Of a stretch of DNA of 64,000 bases, positions 26,927 through 35,409 are shown in pieces. The first letter of the stretch is position 1, and every line of letters starts with the position of its first letter. Source of the stretch: UBA9926 sp018645765 (GTDB lineage: Bacteria > Pseudomonadota > Gammaproteobacteria > Pseudomonadales > Azotimanducaceae); contig CASIBO010000006.1 in assembly GCA_949372755.1 (NCBI GenBank), positions 62,001 to 126,000 of the forward strand, read 5' to 3'. Below the pieces are notes generated by a model. That model saw nothing but the letters and a program-made list of their open reading frames with translations. It was not told the DNA's origin and ran no database searches. Both the position numbers and the translations under genes were made by a program.

Positions 26927-27763
26927 TCAGGCCCAATCGGGGCCTGGCGTGGTTCGATAGCCGAAATCAGAACCTTTAAGCGCTTGATTTGAGCCATAGC
27001 GTGACACCCCGCCATCCACCATAAGGGTCTCGCCGGTGATGAAGCGGCCAGCGGGTGAAACCAAGAAAACGACGCCATTGGCGACATCTTCCGGCGTTCC
27101 TGGTTGCGGAATGGGTGTCTCACCAATGTCAGATAGGACATCGTCATCGTAAGTCGCTTCCATACCTGGGGTGATGATGGCGCCAGGGCCCAAACAATTA
27201 ATCCGAACCTTCGGCCCCCACTCGTAAGAGAGACTGCGCGTTAATTCCGCAACGCCGGCGCGGGCAGCGCCCGAATGGGCAATGCCTGGATTGCCGCGGC
27301 CAATGGTCATAATGATGTTACAGATGACCCCGCCATGGCCTTTCAGCATTTGCTGGCCTAATGCTTGCGTCACATTCCATGTCCCGTTGAGGTTTAAGTC
27401 GATAATGCTTCGCCAGCCGTTGGCGCTATAGTTTTCTGCAGCTTGTGGGAATTGACCACCGGCGTTGTTAACGAGGATGTCCACCTGCGCGCCGTTTTCG
27501 GTTACAAATTCGGCAAGTGTTTGCACGCTCTCAAGACTGCGAATATCAACCTGGGTGACTAAAACGTTACGCCCGGTTTCTGTTTCAATCTCCTTTGCCG
27601 TGGCCTGTAAGGCAGGCAGTTGCCTTGCGGCAAGGATCAGGTCAGCCCCCGCCTGCGCGAGCGCAAAGGCAATGGCGCGGCCGATGCCTGTGCCGCCGCC
27701 GGTGACGAGAGCGCGCTTGCCTTGAAGCAAATCAGGGGTAAAGCAATGAGTTGGTCCAGTCAT
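26927..27763 (-). CDS. SDR oxidoreductase, trans-2-enoyl-CoA reductase-like
   Basis: A 278-residue short-chain dehydrogenase: cofactor motif TGGGTGIGRA, NNAGG, and the C-terminal GETLMVDGG. The usual YxxxK site reads HSGAARAGV, with His and Arg in place of Tyr and Lys. This is the pattern I associate with the peroxisomal trans-2-enoyl-CoA reductase/2,4-dienoyl-CoA reductase branch, so it is not necessarily inactive. It would act in fatty acyl-CoA metabolism. Not co-directional with its neighbours. Confidence 0.85.
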   Translation of the reverse strand: MTGPTHCFTPDLLQGKRALVTGGGTGIGRAIAFALAQAGADLILAARQLPALQATAKEIETETGRNVLVTQVDIRSLESVQTLAEFVTENGAQVDILVNNAGGQFPQAAENYSANGWRSIIDLNLNGTWNVTQALGQQMLKGHGGVICNIIMTIGRGNPGIAHSGAARAGVAELTRSLSYEWGPKVRINCLGPGAIITPGMEATYDDDVLSDIGETPIPQPGTPEDVANGVVFLVSPAGRFITGETLMVDGGVSRYGSNQALKGSDFGYRTTPGPDWA

Positions 27764-27801
27764 GAGGGGTCCATAAAATGAAAGTAGGTAATTGTAACCT
27801 A

Positions 27802-27821
27802 AGCCGCCGCCGGTGGCGGCT
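27802..27821. other. Inverted repeat in divergent intergenic region
   Basis: AGCCGCC - GCCGGT - GGCGGCT is a perfect 7-bp palindrome arm pair in the 140 bases between the divergent SDR and serine hydrolase genes. It could be a regulator site or RNA hairpin; there is no T-run to make it a terminator. Confidence 0.35.
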
Positions 27822-27903
27822 CAGCAATCGTTGACCTGAGCACGATATCAGTGCTTGATGGTGAGCGCGGATCAACACGTTCACTCAGACAGGAGATCTA
27901 TTC

Positions 27904-29262
27904 ATGCGTTTTGCTCGATCGCTCGGCTGCGGGTTCGTAGTGCTTTTGGCCCTTTGCCCGCTTGCTAGCTTAAAGGTTAATGCGGCCGAGTTGGGTCCGA
28001 TCGCGCAGCCGACGCTCTCTGCGGCGGCCGGGCAGCGCCTGGCTGAGCTGGCGACACGCTATGTGGACGAGGGTCGGATTCCGGGTCTGCATTTGATGGT
28101 GCGCCGTGGCGGACAGTTGGTGTTCGAGGCGGTTGTCGGCCAGCGCGCCCTTGCCGATAATCGCCCGCTGTCGAAAAATGACTTATATCGAATGTATTCG
28201 ATGACGAAACCGATTACTGCGGTGGCCATCATGCAACTCTATGAGCAAGGTCATTTCAAGTTGACGGACCCCGTAACGCGCTGGTTGCCCGAACTGGAAG
28301 GGTTGCGCGTCCGCAATCTTGACGGCTCACTGGCGCGCGTTGAGACGCCGATTACCATGCGCCACTTGCTGACGCATACCGCCGGCTTTTCGTATGGATT
28401 CGATCCAAGCGATCCATTGGATGAGGCCTATCGCGCCGCCAATCTTTGGGGCGCTGCGGATCTAGACGATTGGGTTCGACGGGTTGCGACGCTCCCGCTG
28501 AAGTTCCAACCCGGCGCTCGGTGGCACTACTCGATCGCGTCGGACATAACCGGATTGCTTGTTCAGCGAATGTCCGGTCAATCGCTCTCGGTTTATCTTC
28601 AGCGAGCAATTTTCGAGCCGCTAAAAATGACGGACACCTTTTTCGAAGTCCCAACGCCGCAGCGCGCTCGATTGCTTGAAAATCATTTTTGGAACAAAAC
28701 GACGGGCACTGTGGAATCGGTTCGGGGCACTGTACCGACTTTGGGGTTGAATGCCGAAACGGATGCGATGAGTAACTTTGATCAGGTCTCGCTTTTTTCG
28801 GGCGGTGCCGGGCTGGTTTCAACGGCGCAAGATTATATGCGCTTTGCAGACATGCTCCGCCTTGGGGGCGCTTTAGATGGTGCGCGGATCCTGGAAAGCG
28901 AAACCCTAAAGCTGATGACGCGGAATCACCTACCCGAGATGGTTCAAAGTGCCGGGCATGCCAGTGATGCGTCGGTTTGGGCCAACAACAGTTTTGGCTA
29001 TGGGCTGGGCTTTAGCGTGGTGATTGATGACGCGTCTTGGCAACCGGAATCGAACATCGGTAGCTATTTTTGGGGCGGCGCCGCCGGCACGATTTTTTGG
29101 GTCGACCCAGAAGCGGATCTGGTGGCCCTGGGCTTGATCCAGCTAATGGACTCGCCTTGGCCGCTTCGGAAAGACTTGAGCCGCGCGATTTATGGCCCGA
29201 CACCAAAAACGCGGCCTAGCGACTCGGCTGCGGTCGGATTAACCAGTATAAAAGGGGAATAG
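27904..29262 (+). CDS. Exported serine hydrolase, beta-lactamase class C family
   Basis: A 452-residue penicillin-recognising (EstB/class C-like) serine hydrolase with a signal peptide (about residues 1-28, ending NAAE). The nucleophile motif SxxK is S99-M-T-K102 (YSMTKP), and the tyrosine motif is HYSIASD. The C-terminal WGGAAGT is the equivalent of the K/H-x-G box. Such proteins are esterases or D-aminopeptidases as often as beta-lactamases. It converges on the RND permease gene, overlapping by 47 bases. Confidence 0.87.
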   Translation: MRFARSLGCGFVVLLALCPLASLKVNAAELGPIAQPTLSAAAGQRLAELATRYVDEGRIPGLHLMVRRGGQLVFEAVVGQRALADNRPLSKNDLYRMYSMTKPITAVAIMQLYEQGHFKLTDPVTRWLPELEGLRVRNLDGSLARVETPITMRHLLTHTAGFSYGFDPSDPLDEAYRAANLWGAADLDDWVRRVATLPLKFQPGARWHYSIASDITGLLVQRMSGQSLSVYLQRAIFEPLKMTDTFFEVPTPQRARLLENHFWNKTTGTVESVRGTVPTLGLNAETDAMSNFDQVSLFSGGAGLVSTAQDYMRFADMLRLGGALDGARILESETLKLMTRNHLPEMVQSAGHASDASVWANNSFGYGLGFSVVIDDASWQPESNIGSYFWGGAAGTIFWVDPEADLVALGLIQLMDSPWPLRKDLSRAIYGPTPKTRPSDSAAVGLTSIKGE

Positions 29263-32200
29263 CGAACAGGATAAGCAAGGTCGAGAAGGCAAGCCCGCCC
29301 ATGATGCAGACCGCCATCTCTAAAAAGAAGGCGTCCGATAACAAGGGTGACATACCGACAATGGTTGTGCCCGCGGCTAAAATGACCGGCCGCAAACGAC
29401 TGACGCTGGCGGCGATAATCGCCTCTTGGGTAAAGCCCATTTCCGTAACCCGCTGATCGATTTCATCAACGAGCACCACGCAATTTTTGATCAGCATCCC
29501 AGACAGACTTAGAAACCCTAAGAACGATGGAAAGGTAAAGGATAGATCGGTAATCAAAAGACTCAGGACCACGCCGCAAACCGTCATGGGCACGGTTAAC
29601 CAGATGATGATGGGTTGCTTGAGTCGACCAAACAGCAAGATGGTGACAAAGAACATAATGCCAAAGGTGATGGGGATGCGCTGGCCTAAGGTTTCTCGAG
29701 CTTCTTGACTGCCTTCGTATTCGCCGCCCCAGGTGAGGGCATAACCCGCCGGTAAGACCATCGCCTCAACCAGGGGCTGGACCTTGGCAAACTCAGCCGT
29801 AAAATTTGTGCCCAGCGGTGGGTTCGAGCCGGCCGTGAGGGTCGGCACCCGATCTCGACGATAAAGAATGGTCTCCTCTGTCGTTAGGGTAAAACCATCG
29901 AGCACTTGTCGAACCGGCACAAAAGCAGCTAGGCCCTGGCTCCAAATGGTGCGATCGGTGATGCGCTGCAGGTCAGATCGCTCGGCCAAGGGCGCTCGGG
30001 CAATAACGGGCAGCGTGATGTCCTCATCTCGAAATCGCGCGATCGGAATGCCGCTCGTGCCATAGCTCAGTGCAAGGGCAAGATCCTGTCGGGTGACCAT
30101 GGCGCGCGCAGCATTCTGGTCGTTAAATTCCGGCGCGAGCTTCAGCGCCGGTTGTCGCCAATTGATCTGCAAGTCGCGGTGCTCGAATTGGGCAAAGATG
30201 GATAGGGCGTCCTCACCTAACTGACGCAACACACGCGCATCGGGCCCGGTGAATCGCGCTTCCATTTTGAAGGGGCCGCTGGGGCTAAACTCGCTTCGAC
30301 GAACCTGGATCGACGCGTTCGGGAAGTGCTCAAACGCCAAGCGCCGCGCCTCAGTCATGCTGGGCTGCATATCTGAAACCGATTCAACCCGGACCAATAG
30401 GTGGCTGTAAGCTGGGTTCGGTTGTTCTGGCTGAATCGTGGCGGCAAATCGGCTGGTGCCGCGACCCACAAACGTTGTGATGTCTTCAACCGCCTTGATA
30501 TCGCGAAGACGGTTTTCAAATTTCGTAATCTCAGCTTCATTGGTCTGAATGCTGGTGCCTTGCGGTAGATAGAAGTCCACAAAAAAGATGGGTGTGTTGT
30601 TGGTCGGAAAGAAGCTTTGTTTGACCTGTCCAAAGCCCCAAATGCAGGCCAAAGTGATACTTAAGATCAGCAGCATGCCGAGCCAAGCTTGCCGTAAGCC
30701 GAGGCTAATAATCGCCCGGTATGGCGCGTAGGCCCAGCCTCGATAGATTTCGGCTTCGGCTTGCGCCTTAGTGGGTCGCAGCAGGAGCTGCCCGAGCAGC
30801 GGCGCCAAGAGAATCGCCAGCACCCAGCTTAGCAAGAGCGAGATTCCAACAACTTGAAACAATGAGGCGAGGAAGTGGCCGGTTTTATCATCCGAAAGAC
30901 CAATGGGCGCAAAGGCCAAGATGCCAATCACTGTGGCGCCGAGTAGGGGAAACTGCGTTCTGGAGACCGATGACTCGGCCGCCTGCCTCGGGCTAAGGCC
31001 GCGCTGTACCCCAATCACCATGCCTTCCACCACGACGATGGCGTTGTCGACAAGCATGCCCATGGCGATCATCAGCGCGCCGAGGGAAATACGTTGAAGT
31101 TCAATATTGTAAATGGCCATCACCATGAGCGTGCCCATGACCGTCAGCAGTAGGATCGTGCCAACCACGGCGCCCGCGCGCCAGCCCATGAAAACGCAGA
31201 GCGCCAAGATGACCGTTGCAATGCTCGCAAGGAGATTGCGCAAAAACGTACTGATCGAGGCATCAACCACCTTGTGTTGGCGATAAATGGGTTGGAATTC
31301 GACGCCGACGGGGAGGGTGCTGACAAGGTCTTGAATACCCTGGTCTACGCGTTCGCCGACCGCGACAACATTCTCACCTGGTTCAACAGATACGCCGACG
31401 GTAAACACGGATTGGCCATTAAACCGCAGAATCTCATAAGGTTGCTCTACCGGGCCGCGGGTGATGGTTGCAATATCGCGCAGCGAAATAATTTCGGTTG
31501 TACCGGGTCGGCCGATTTTTAAAGCTTGCAAGGCGGCAACTGAACTGAAATCACTTTGAAGCTTCACGCCGGTTCGACGATTGTTCAGAACGAGTGAGGC
31601 GTCGCTGGCGACCCCAGTTTGACTTGAAATCGCACTCAGCACTTGCTCAAGGGGGAGCCCCAGACGCACCATGGCATCGTGGTTCATTTCTAAAAAAACG
31701 GCCTCATTCGGCAGACCCATGAGTTGAATTTTGCCCACCCCATCAATACTGAGCAGATGATTGCTGATCGATTTTGATAGGTGTTTGATTTGCCGCGGCG
31801 ACTGACCGCTTGCGCTCACGGCATAGAACATCCCAAAGACATCACCAAAATCATCTTCAACAATCGGCGTCCCAGCGGTCGGGGGCAAGCGCAGTTGGGC
31901 TTCTTGTATGCGGCGGCGGAGCTCATCCCAGATCTGGGGCAGGCTGTCTTTGTTGAATCGATCAGAGATCTCGACTTGGACTTCGGATCGCCCGGGAACC
32001 GATTTAGAAATCATTTTTTCGAGATAAGGCAGCTCTTGGAGGGCGGCCTCGATGACGTCGGTGACCTCGTGTTCCACCTCAACGGCACTGGCGCCTGGGT
32101 AGGTCGTAATGACATAGGCGTAATTCATGGGAAAGGGCGGGTCTTCGAGTCGGCCGACGGTCTCGATGCCCCACCAGCCGCCGAAAAGGCAAATGAGGAC

Positions 32201-32272
32201 AACGATCCAAGGATAGATCGGATGATCGATTGCCCAGGCCGCAATGCGACTTTTTGCTGGCATCGCGTTCAT
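29216..32272 (-). CDS. RND efflux permease (AcrB/hydrophobe type)
   Basis: A 1018-residue resistance-nodulation-division transporter: an N-terminal helix after HPIYPWIVV, a large porter domain, LGALMIAMGMLVDNAIVVVEG containing the transmembrane proton-relay Asp segment, a second porter domain, and a C-terminal bundle with PSFLGFLSLSGMLIKN and LVDEIDQR. It extrudes hydrophobic compounds together with the adaptor encoded 16 bases upstream; no outer-membrane channel gene is adjacent. ATG 32272 is chosen because longer starts fall inside the adaptor gene. ATG 32263 is an alternative. Confidence 0.92.
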   Translation of the reverse strand: MNAMPAKSRIAAWAIDHPIYPWIVVLICLFGGWWGIETVGRLEDPPFPMNYAYVITTYPGASAVEVEHEVTDVIEAALQELPYLEKMISKSVPGRSEVQVEISDRFNKDSLPQIWDELRRRIQEAQLRLPPTAGTPIVEDDFGDVFGMFYAVSASGQSPRQIKHLSKSISNHLLSIDGVGKIQLMGLPNEAVFLEMNHDAMVRLGLPLEQVLSAISSQTGVASDASLVLNNRRTGVKLQSDFSSVAALQALKIGRPGTTEIISLRDIATITRGPVEQPYEILRFNGQSVFTVGVSVEPGENVVAVGERVDQGIQDLVSTLPVGVEFQPIYRQHKVVDASISTFLRNLLASIATVILALCVFMGWRAGAVVGTILLLTVMGTLMVMAIYNIELQRISLGALMIAMGMLVDNAIVVVEGMVIGVQRGLSPRQAAESSVSRTQFPLLGATVIGILAFAPIGLSDDKTGHFLASLFQVVGISLLLSWVLAILLAPLLGQLLLRPTKAQAEAEIYRGWAYAPYRAIISLGLRQAWLGMLLILSITLACIWGFGQVKQSFFPTNNTPIFFVDFYLPQGTSIQTNEAEITKFENRLRDIKAVEDITTFVGRGTSRFAATIQPEQPNPAYSHLLVRVESVSDMQPSMTEARRLAFEHFPNASIQVRRSEFSPSGPFKMEARFTGPDARVLRQLGEDALSIFAQFEHRDLQINWRQPALKLAPEFNDQNAARAMVTRQDLALALSYGTSGIPIARFRDEDITLPVIARAPLAERSDLQRITDRTIWSQGLAAFVPVRQVLDGFTLTTEETILYRRDRVPTLTAGSNPPLGTNFTAEFAKVQPLVEAMVLPAGYALTWGGEYEGSQEARETLGQRIPITFGIMFFVTILLFGRLKQPIIIWLTVPMTVCGVVLSLLITDLSFTFPSFLGFLSLSGMLIKNCVVLVDEIDQRVTEMGFTQEAIIAASVSRLRPVILAAGTTIVGMSPLLSDAFFLEMAVCIMGGLAFSTLLILFAIPLLYWLIRPQPSR

Positions 32273-32288
32273 CAGTGCGCGAGTGGGG

Positions 32289-33344
32289 TCATGGCGTGAT
32301 GGGCCGTATTCGGGCGCCGGCGCGGAGGTGCTGGACGCCCGCGGTGACAATGATCTCGCCTTGCGTGAGGCCTTTAAGGATGTTGACGCCCAGTGGCCCT
32401 GCTTCACCCAGGGTCACTGGGCGCGGGTCGACGATCTCAGTTTTTGCGTCCATCACCCAGACTAGGAAGTCGCCTTCCGGACTTGTGATCAGTGCCTCAA
32501 GGGGGATCCAAATCGCAGGGACCGATGCGGCGCGTGTTGCGACAACGGTTGCGTTCATGCCAGGCAAGACTTGAACGCCAGGAATCGGCGCCATGGCAAA
32601 GGTGACGCGATAGCTCTGCGCGACGGCGCTGGCTTCGCCTGCGTATTCACGAAGTGTCAGTGGAAACTGCCGGTCGCCAGCGGCTTGCAGGGTGGCGTAG
32701 ATTGATGCGATATCGCTTGAGCCGAGTGCGCCGAAGAGCTTTTCTGGCACGCTAATTTGGATGAACAATTCGGTTAGATCATTGAGCCGAACGACCGGTT
32801 CGCCAGCCTGAATCGCCATATGATTATCCAGATAGCGGATGGCGAGGTGACCTGCGAATGGGGCTGTTAGACGCGTGTCCGCCAAGGCTTTCTCCGCAAG
32901 GGCTAACTGCGCTTCGCGTAATTTTAGAATGCTCAAAGCATCGTCCACCAAGGCGGCAGAAATCGCTTGATCCTGTAGGAGCCTCTGCTTTCGACTTAAA
33001 TCAGATTGAGCCAGGGCGCGCTGAGCCTTGGCCGCCTCGCGCTGAAGGGTAAAATCAGTTGAGTCGAGCGCGGCAATGAGTTGGCCTTCGGTCACCTGGG
33101 CGCCAGCGCGCAAGTCAAATTGTGCGATTTGGCCACCGACTTCGAAGGATAAGTCGACCCGTTGGGCGGCATCCACTTTGCCTATGAAGATGTGGCGTTT
33201 GGGCGCGCTGCTTTCGGTCACAGTCGTCACATAGGCGGGCCGAATAGGCAGGGCCGCATAGGGGGGCTCGGGCGTTGATTGGCCGCAGCCTGAGATCAAG
33301 CCGCTGAGACCGAGGATTAAGGTGGTTGTGGATCTCAAGCGCAC
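32289..33344 (-). CDS. RND efflux periplasmic adaptor lipoprotein
   Basis: A 351-residue membrane-fusion (HlyD/AcrA-type) protein with lipobox LISGC right after a short signal. The lipoyl-like half motif VGGQIAQFDLRAGAQVTEGQLIAALD, then a helical hairpin and the matching TAPFAGHLAIRYLDNHMAIQAGEPV half, are clear. GTG 33344 is chosen for its AAAGGA six bases upstream and for placing the signal at the N-terminus; an upstream TTG at 33377 lacks this. First gene of the RND pair. Confidence 0.9.
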   Translation of the reverse strand: MRLRSTTTLILGLSGLISGCGQSTPEPPYAALPIRPAYVTTVTESSAPKRHIFIGKVDAAQRVDLSFEVGGQIAQFDLRAGAQVTEGQLIAALDSTDFTLQREAAKAQRALAQSDLSRKQRLLQDQAISAALVDDALSILKLREAQLALAEKALADTRLTAPFAGHLAIRYLDNHMAIQAGEPVVRLNDLTELFIQISVPEKLFGALGSSDIASIYATLQAAGDRQFPLTLREYAGEASAVAQSYRVTFAMAPIPGVQVLPGMNATVVATRAASVPAIWIPLEALITSPEGDFLVWVMDAKTEIVDPRPVTLGEAGPLGVNILKGLTQGEIIVTAGVQHLRAGARIRPITP

Positions 33345-34000
33345 GGAAGGTCCTTTCTTGCCGCTGGGGTATTGCAATCAATATTGCGATATGACTGGGA
33401 GACTATCAGCTGATCGGAGGCGCTGCAAAGCCATTAAAGGACTTTGAAACGACTCTGCTTGACCCGCATTCAGTCAAAAAGAGCCGGGCCCGAAACCTGG
33501 ATTGCGCCCGGTGCGCTGATAATGGCAACAGCGTTCTAACGCAGATTAAAGGGCTGTGCGTTTAAGCTCTTTAGTAGATGGTAATGTGTCGGGATTGGCC
33601 TCATGATTAAAGCAGCGCTAGGTCGCGATTGGTGGTCCTTGACCCGCGATAACTTGCGCTGTAAGGCAGCGACCGTTTTGAGGCGCGGCGGGTTGTGCGG
33701 CCGATCGCGGAAGATTAGATTCTCTATACGCGACTTCGGGCGCGCGCTGTGGTTTTGGCAGCCGTGCTTAAACCATCACGGCGTTGATTCCTTGCCGGTG
33801 GGTTTTCAGTGTTGGATAGAGGGGGACGCTCGAGCGGATCGGAACGCGCTGAACCGGGGAGCAAAATGCCGCGTTGGGCGATCAGCTAGGGTTGGATAAG
33901 ACAGTTGGATAAAACGTGCCCGCTGAATCCCGTAAGGTTCAGGTTGGGTTATGTCGGGTGCGCTTTTACAAGGTGTTCATTTAAAGAGGGGTTAAAAACA
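33345..34000. other. Gene-poor region before the metallo-hydrolase
   Basis: About 650 bases. The only sizeable frame (33603-33899) has arginine- and tryptophan-rich composition without family resemblance and is judged spurious. The final ~20 bases hold GAGGGGTTAAAAACA, a serviceable Shine-Dalgarno for the gene at 34001. Nothing else recognised. Confidence 0.45.
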
Positions 34001-34966
34001 ATGAAGAAAATTTTAAGGCAGAGTTTGATGATCATGATGGCCTTGGCCAGCGCCCAGGGGCATGCGCATTCTGGGCCACCGGTGCCGACGCCGGTCGGGC
34101 TGGCAGAAATTGCGGTGGCCTTTGGGTGGGATTTTGAAGCCACTGAAATCACCGCAGAGCGGATCAGTGACCAGCTGTATGTGCTCTACGGTGCGGGCGG
34201 CAACATTGCGGTCAGTGTGGGCTCGCAGGGCGTGCTGGTTGTTGATGACCAGTTCCCAGCATTGGCCGATAAGATCCGTGCAGCGATTAAAGATTTGGGC
34301 GGCAATCAGGTTGATTTTGCGGTGAACACCCACTGGCATTTTGATCATGCCGATGGCAATCAATTTTTAGGGCCCGATGGCGCGTGGATCGTCGCGCAAG
34401 CGAATTCCCGGGCAAAAATGACCGAAGACCAAGTGATTAATTTAGTGAGTATTGCGTACGATCAAAAGGCCTATCCGCCAGCTGCGCTGCCGGTCATGAC
34501 GTTTGAGGATCAGATGCAATTTCACTTCAACGGGCAGGTGATTGATTTGATGCACTTTGGCGCAGCCCACACAACTGGGGATACGGCGGTGATCTTCAGA
34601 GGGGACAACGCGGTGCATTTGGGCGATGTCTATAACAATTCGGGCTATCCCTTTATTGACGCCGGCAACGGGGGCACGATCGACGGCATTATTGCCTTCT
34701 GTGAAGCAACCCTTGCGCAGATAAACTTGAATACGGTGGTCGTGCCGGGTCACGGCCCGCTCTCCAATTACCAAGGGTTGGTGAATTACATCGCGATGCT
34801 AAAAGATATCCGCTCACAAATGATGGCTTTAATCGACACGGGCGCATCGCTTGAAACGATTTTGAATGCAGGGATTACGAAAGCGTATGACGACGTGCAG
34901 GGGGATCCAGTCTTATTGTTGAATCGTGCCTATTTTAGTTTGACGCATAAAGTTGTGGATCGTTGA
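34001..34966 (+). CDS. Exported MBL-fold metallo-hydrolase
   Basis: A 321-residue metallo-beta-lactamase-fold protein with a signal peptide (about residues 1-22, ending GHAH). The zinc motif is NTHWHFDHADGN (HxHxDH), with downstream GAAHTTGDTAV and VPGHGP supplying the other His ligands. It is a periplasmic hydrolase of unknown substrate, the type often seen near quinoprotein systems. ATG 34001 follows GAGGGG; the longer reading frame from 33905 would push the signal inside the protein. Confidence 0.88.
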   Translation: MKKILRQSLMIMMALASAQGHAHSGPPVPTPVGLAEIAVAFGWDFEATEITAERISDQLYVLYGAGGNIAVSVGSQGVLVVDDQFPALADKIRAAIKDLGGNQVDFAVNTHWHFDHADGNQFLGPDGAWIVAQANSRAKMTEDQVINLVSIAYDQKAYPPAALPVMTFEDQMQFHFNGQVIDLMHFGAAHTTGDTAVIFRGDNAVHLGDVYNNSGYPFIDAGNGGTIDGIIAFCEATLAQINLNTVVVPGHGPLSNYQGLVNYIAMLKDIRSQMMALIDTGASLETILNAGITKAYDDVQGDPVLLLNRAYFSLTHKVVDR

Positions 34967-35409
34967 AGGCCTAGCTGGATCGCGATCGCGCAGGGCAAGC
35001 GGGGTAAACAATAGCGGTCACGCACCGAAAACGGGATATTCCAGCCTTTGCGACGTGACAAGGCTTGCGTGGTGACGTCAGGCTAAGGTGCGAGCGCGTG
35101 CCCGTTTGGTTTAGCGGTCTTTAAGATTTTTTATAATACTTGAAGAGCCTCGATTGATTGATGTCGGTGGTCATCGATTCGCAGCAGGATCTGGATGCCT
35201 CAGGCCGTCGCCTGCTGTTTTGAATTCAGCCCGAAAAGGTGTCGGCAGGTGGATGGCCGTGCGTTTGGGCTGATTGCAAATAGCCGCTTCCTTAAAAAAC
35301 GCTCCGCTTGAGACATTTTCGGGGTGTTGAACGTGATGCGCTGGGCTATACTTTTACCCAGCGGGCCGAGAATTGACCCGCAACGCGCAATGCTGATTCC
35401 GGTGGTGTA
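34967..35409. other. Intergenic region upstream of the EF-hand protein gene
   Basis: About 440 bases with no convincing gene. Two AT-rich hexamers resemble -10 boxes: TATAAT at 35132-35137 and TATACT at 35347-35352. A TTGAAC lies upstream of the second, but with a spacer of only 14 bases, so neither promoter is secure. Confidence 0.35.

Noticed and set aside
33603..33899. 98-residue gene in the gap before the metallo-hydrolase
   Set aside because: Arg/Trp-rich composition, no Shine-Dalgarno of note and no family resemblance.
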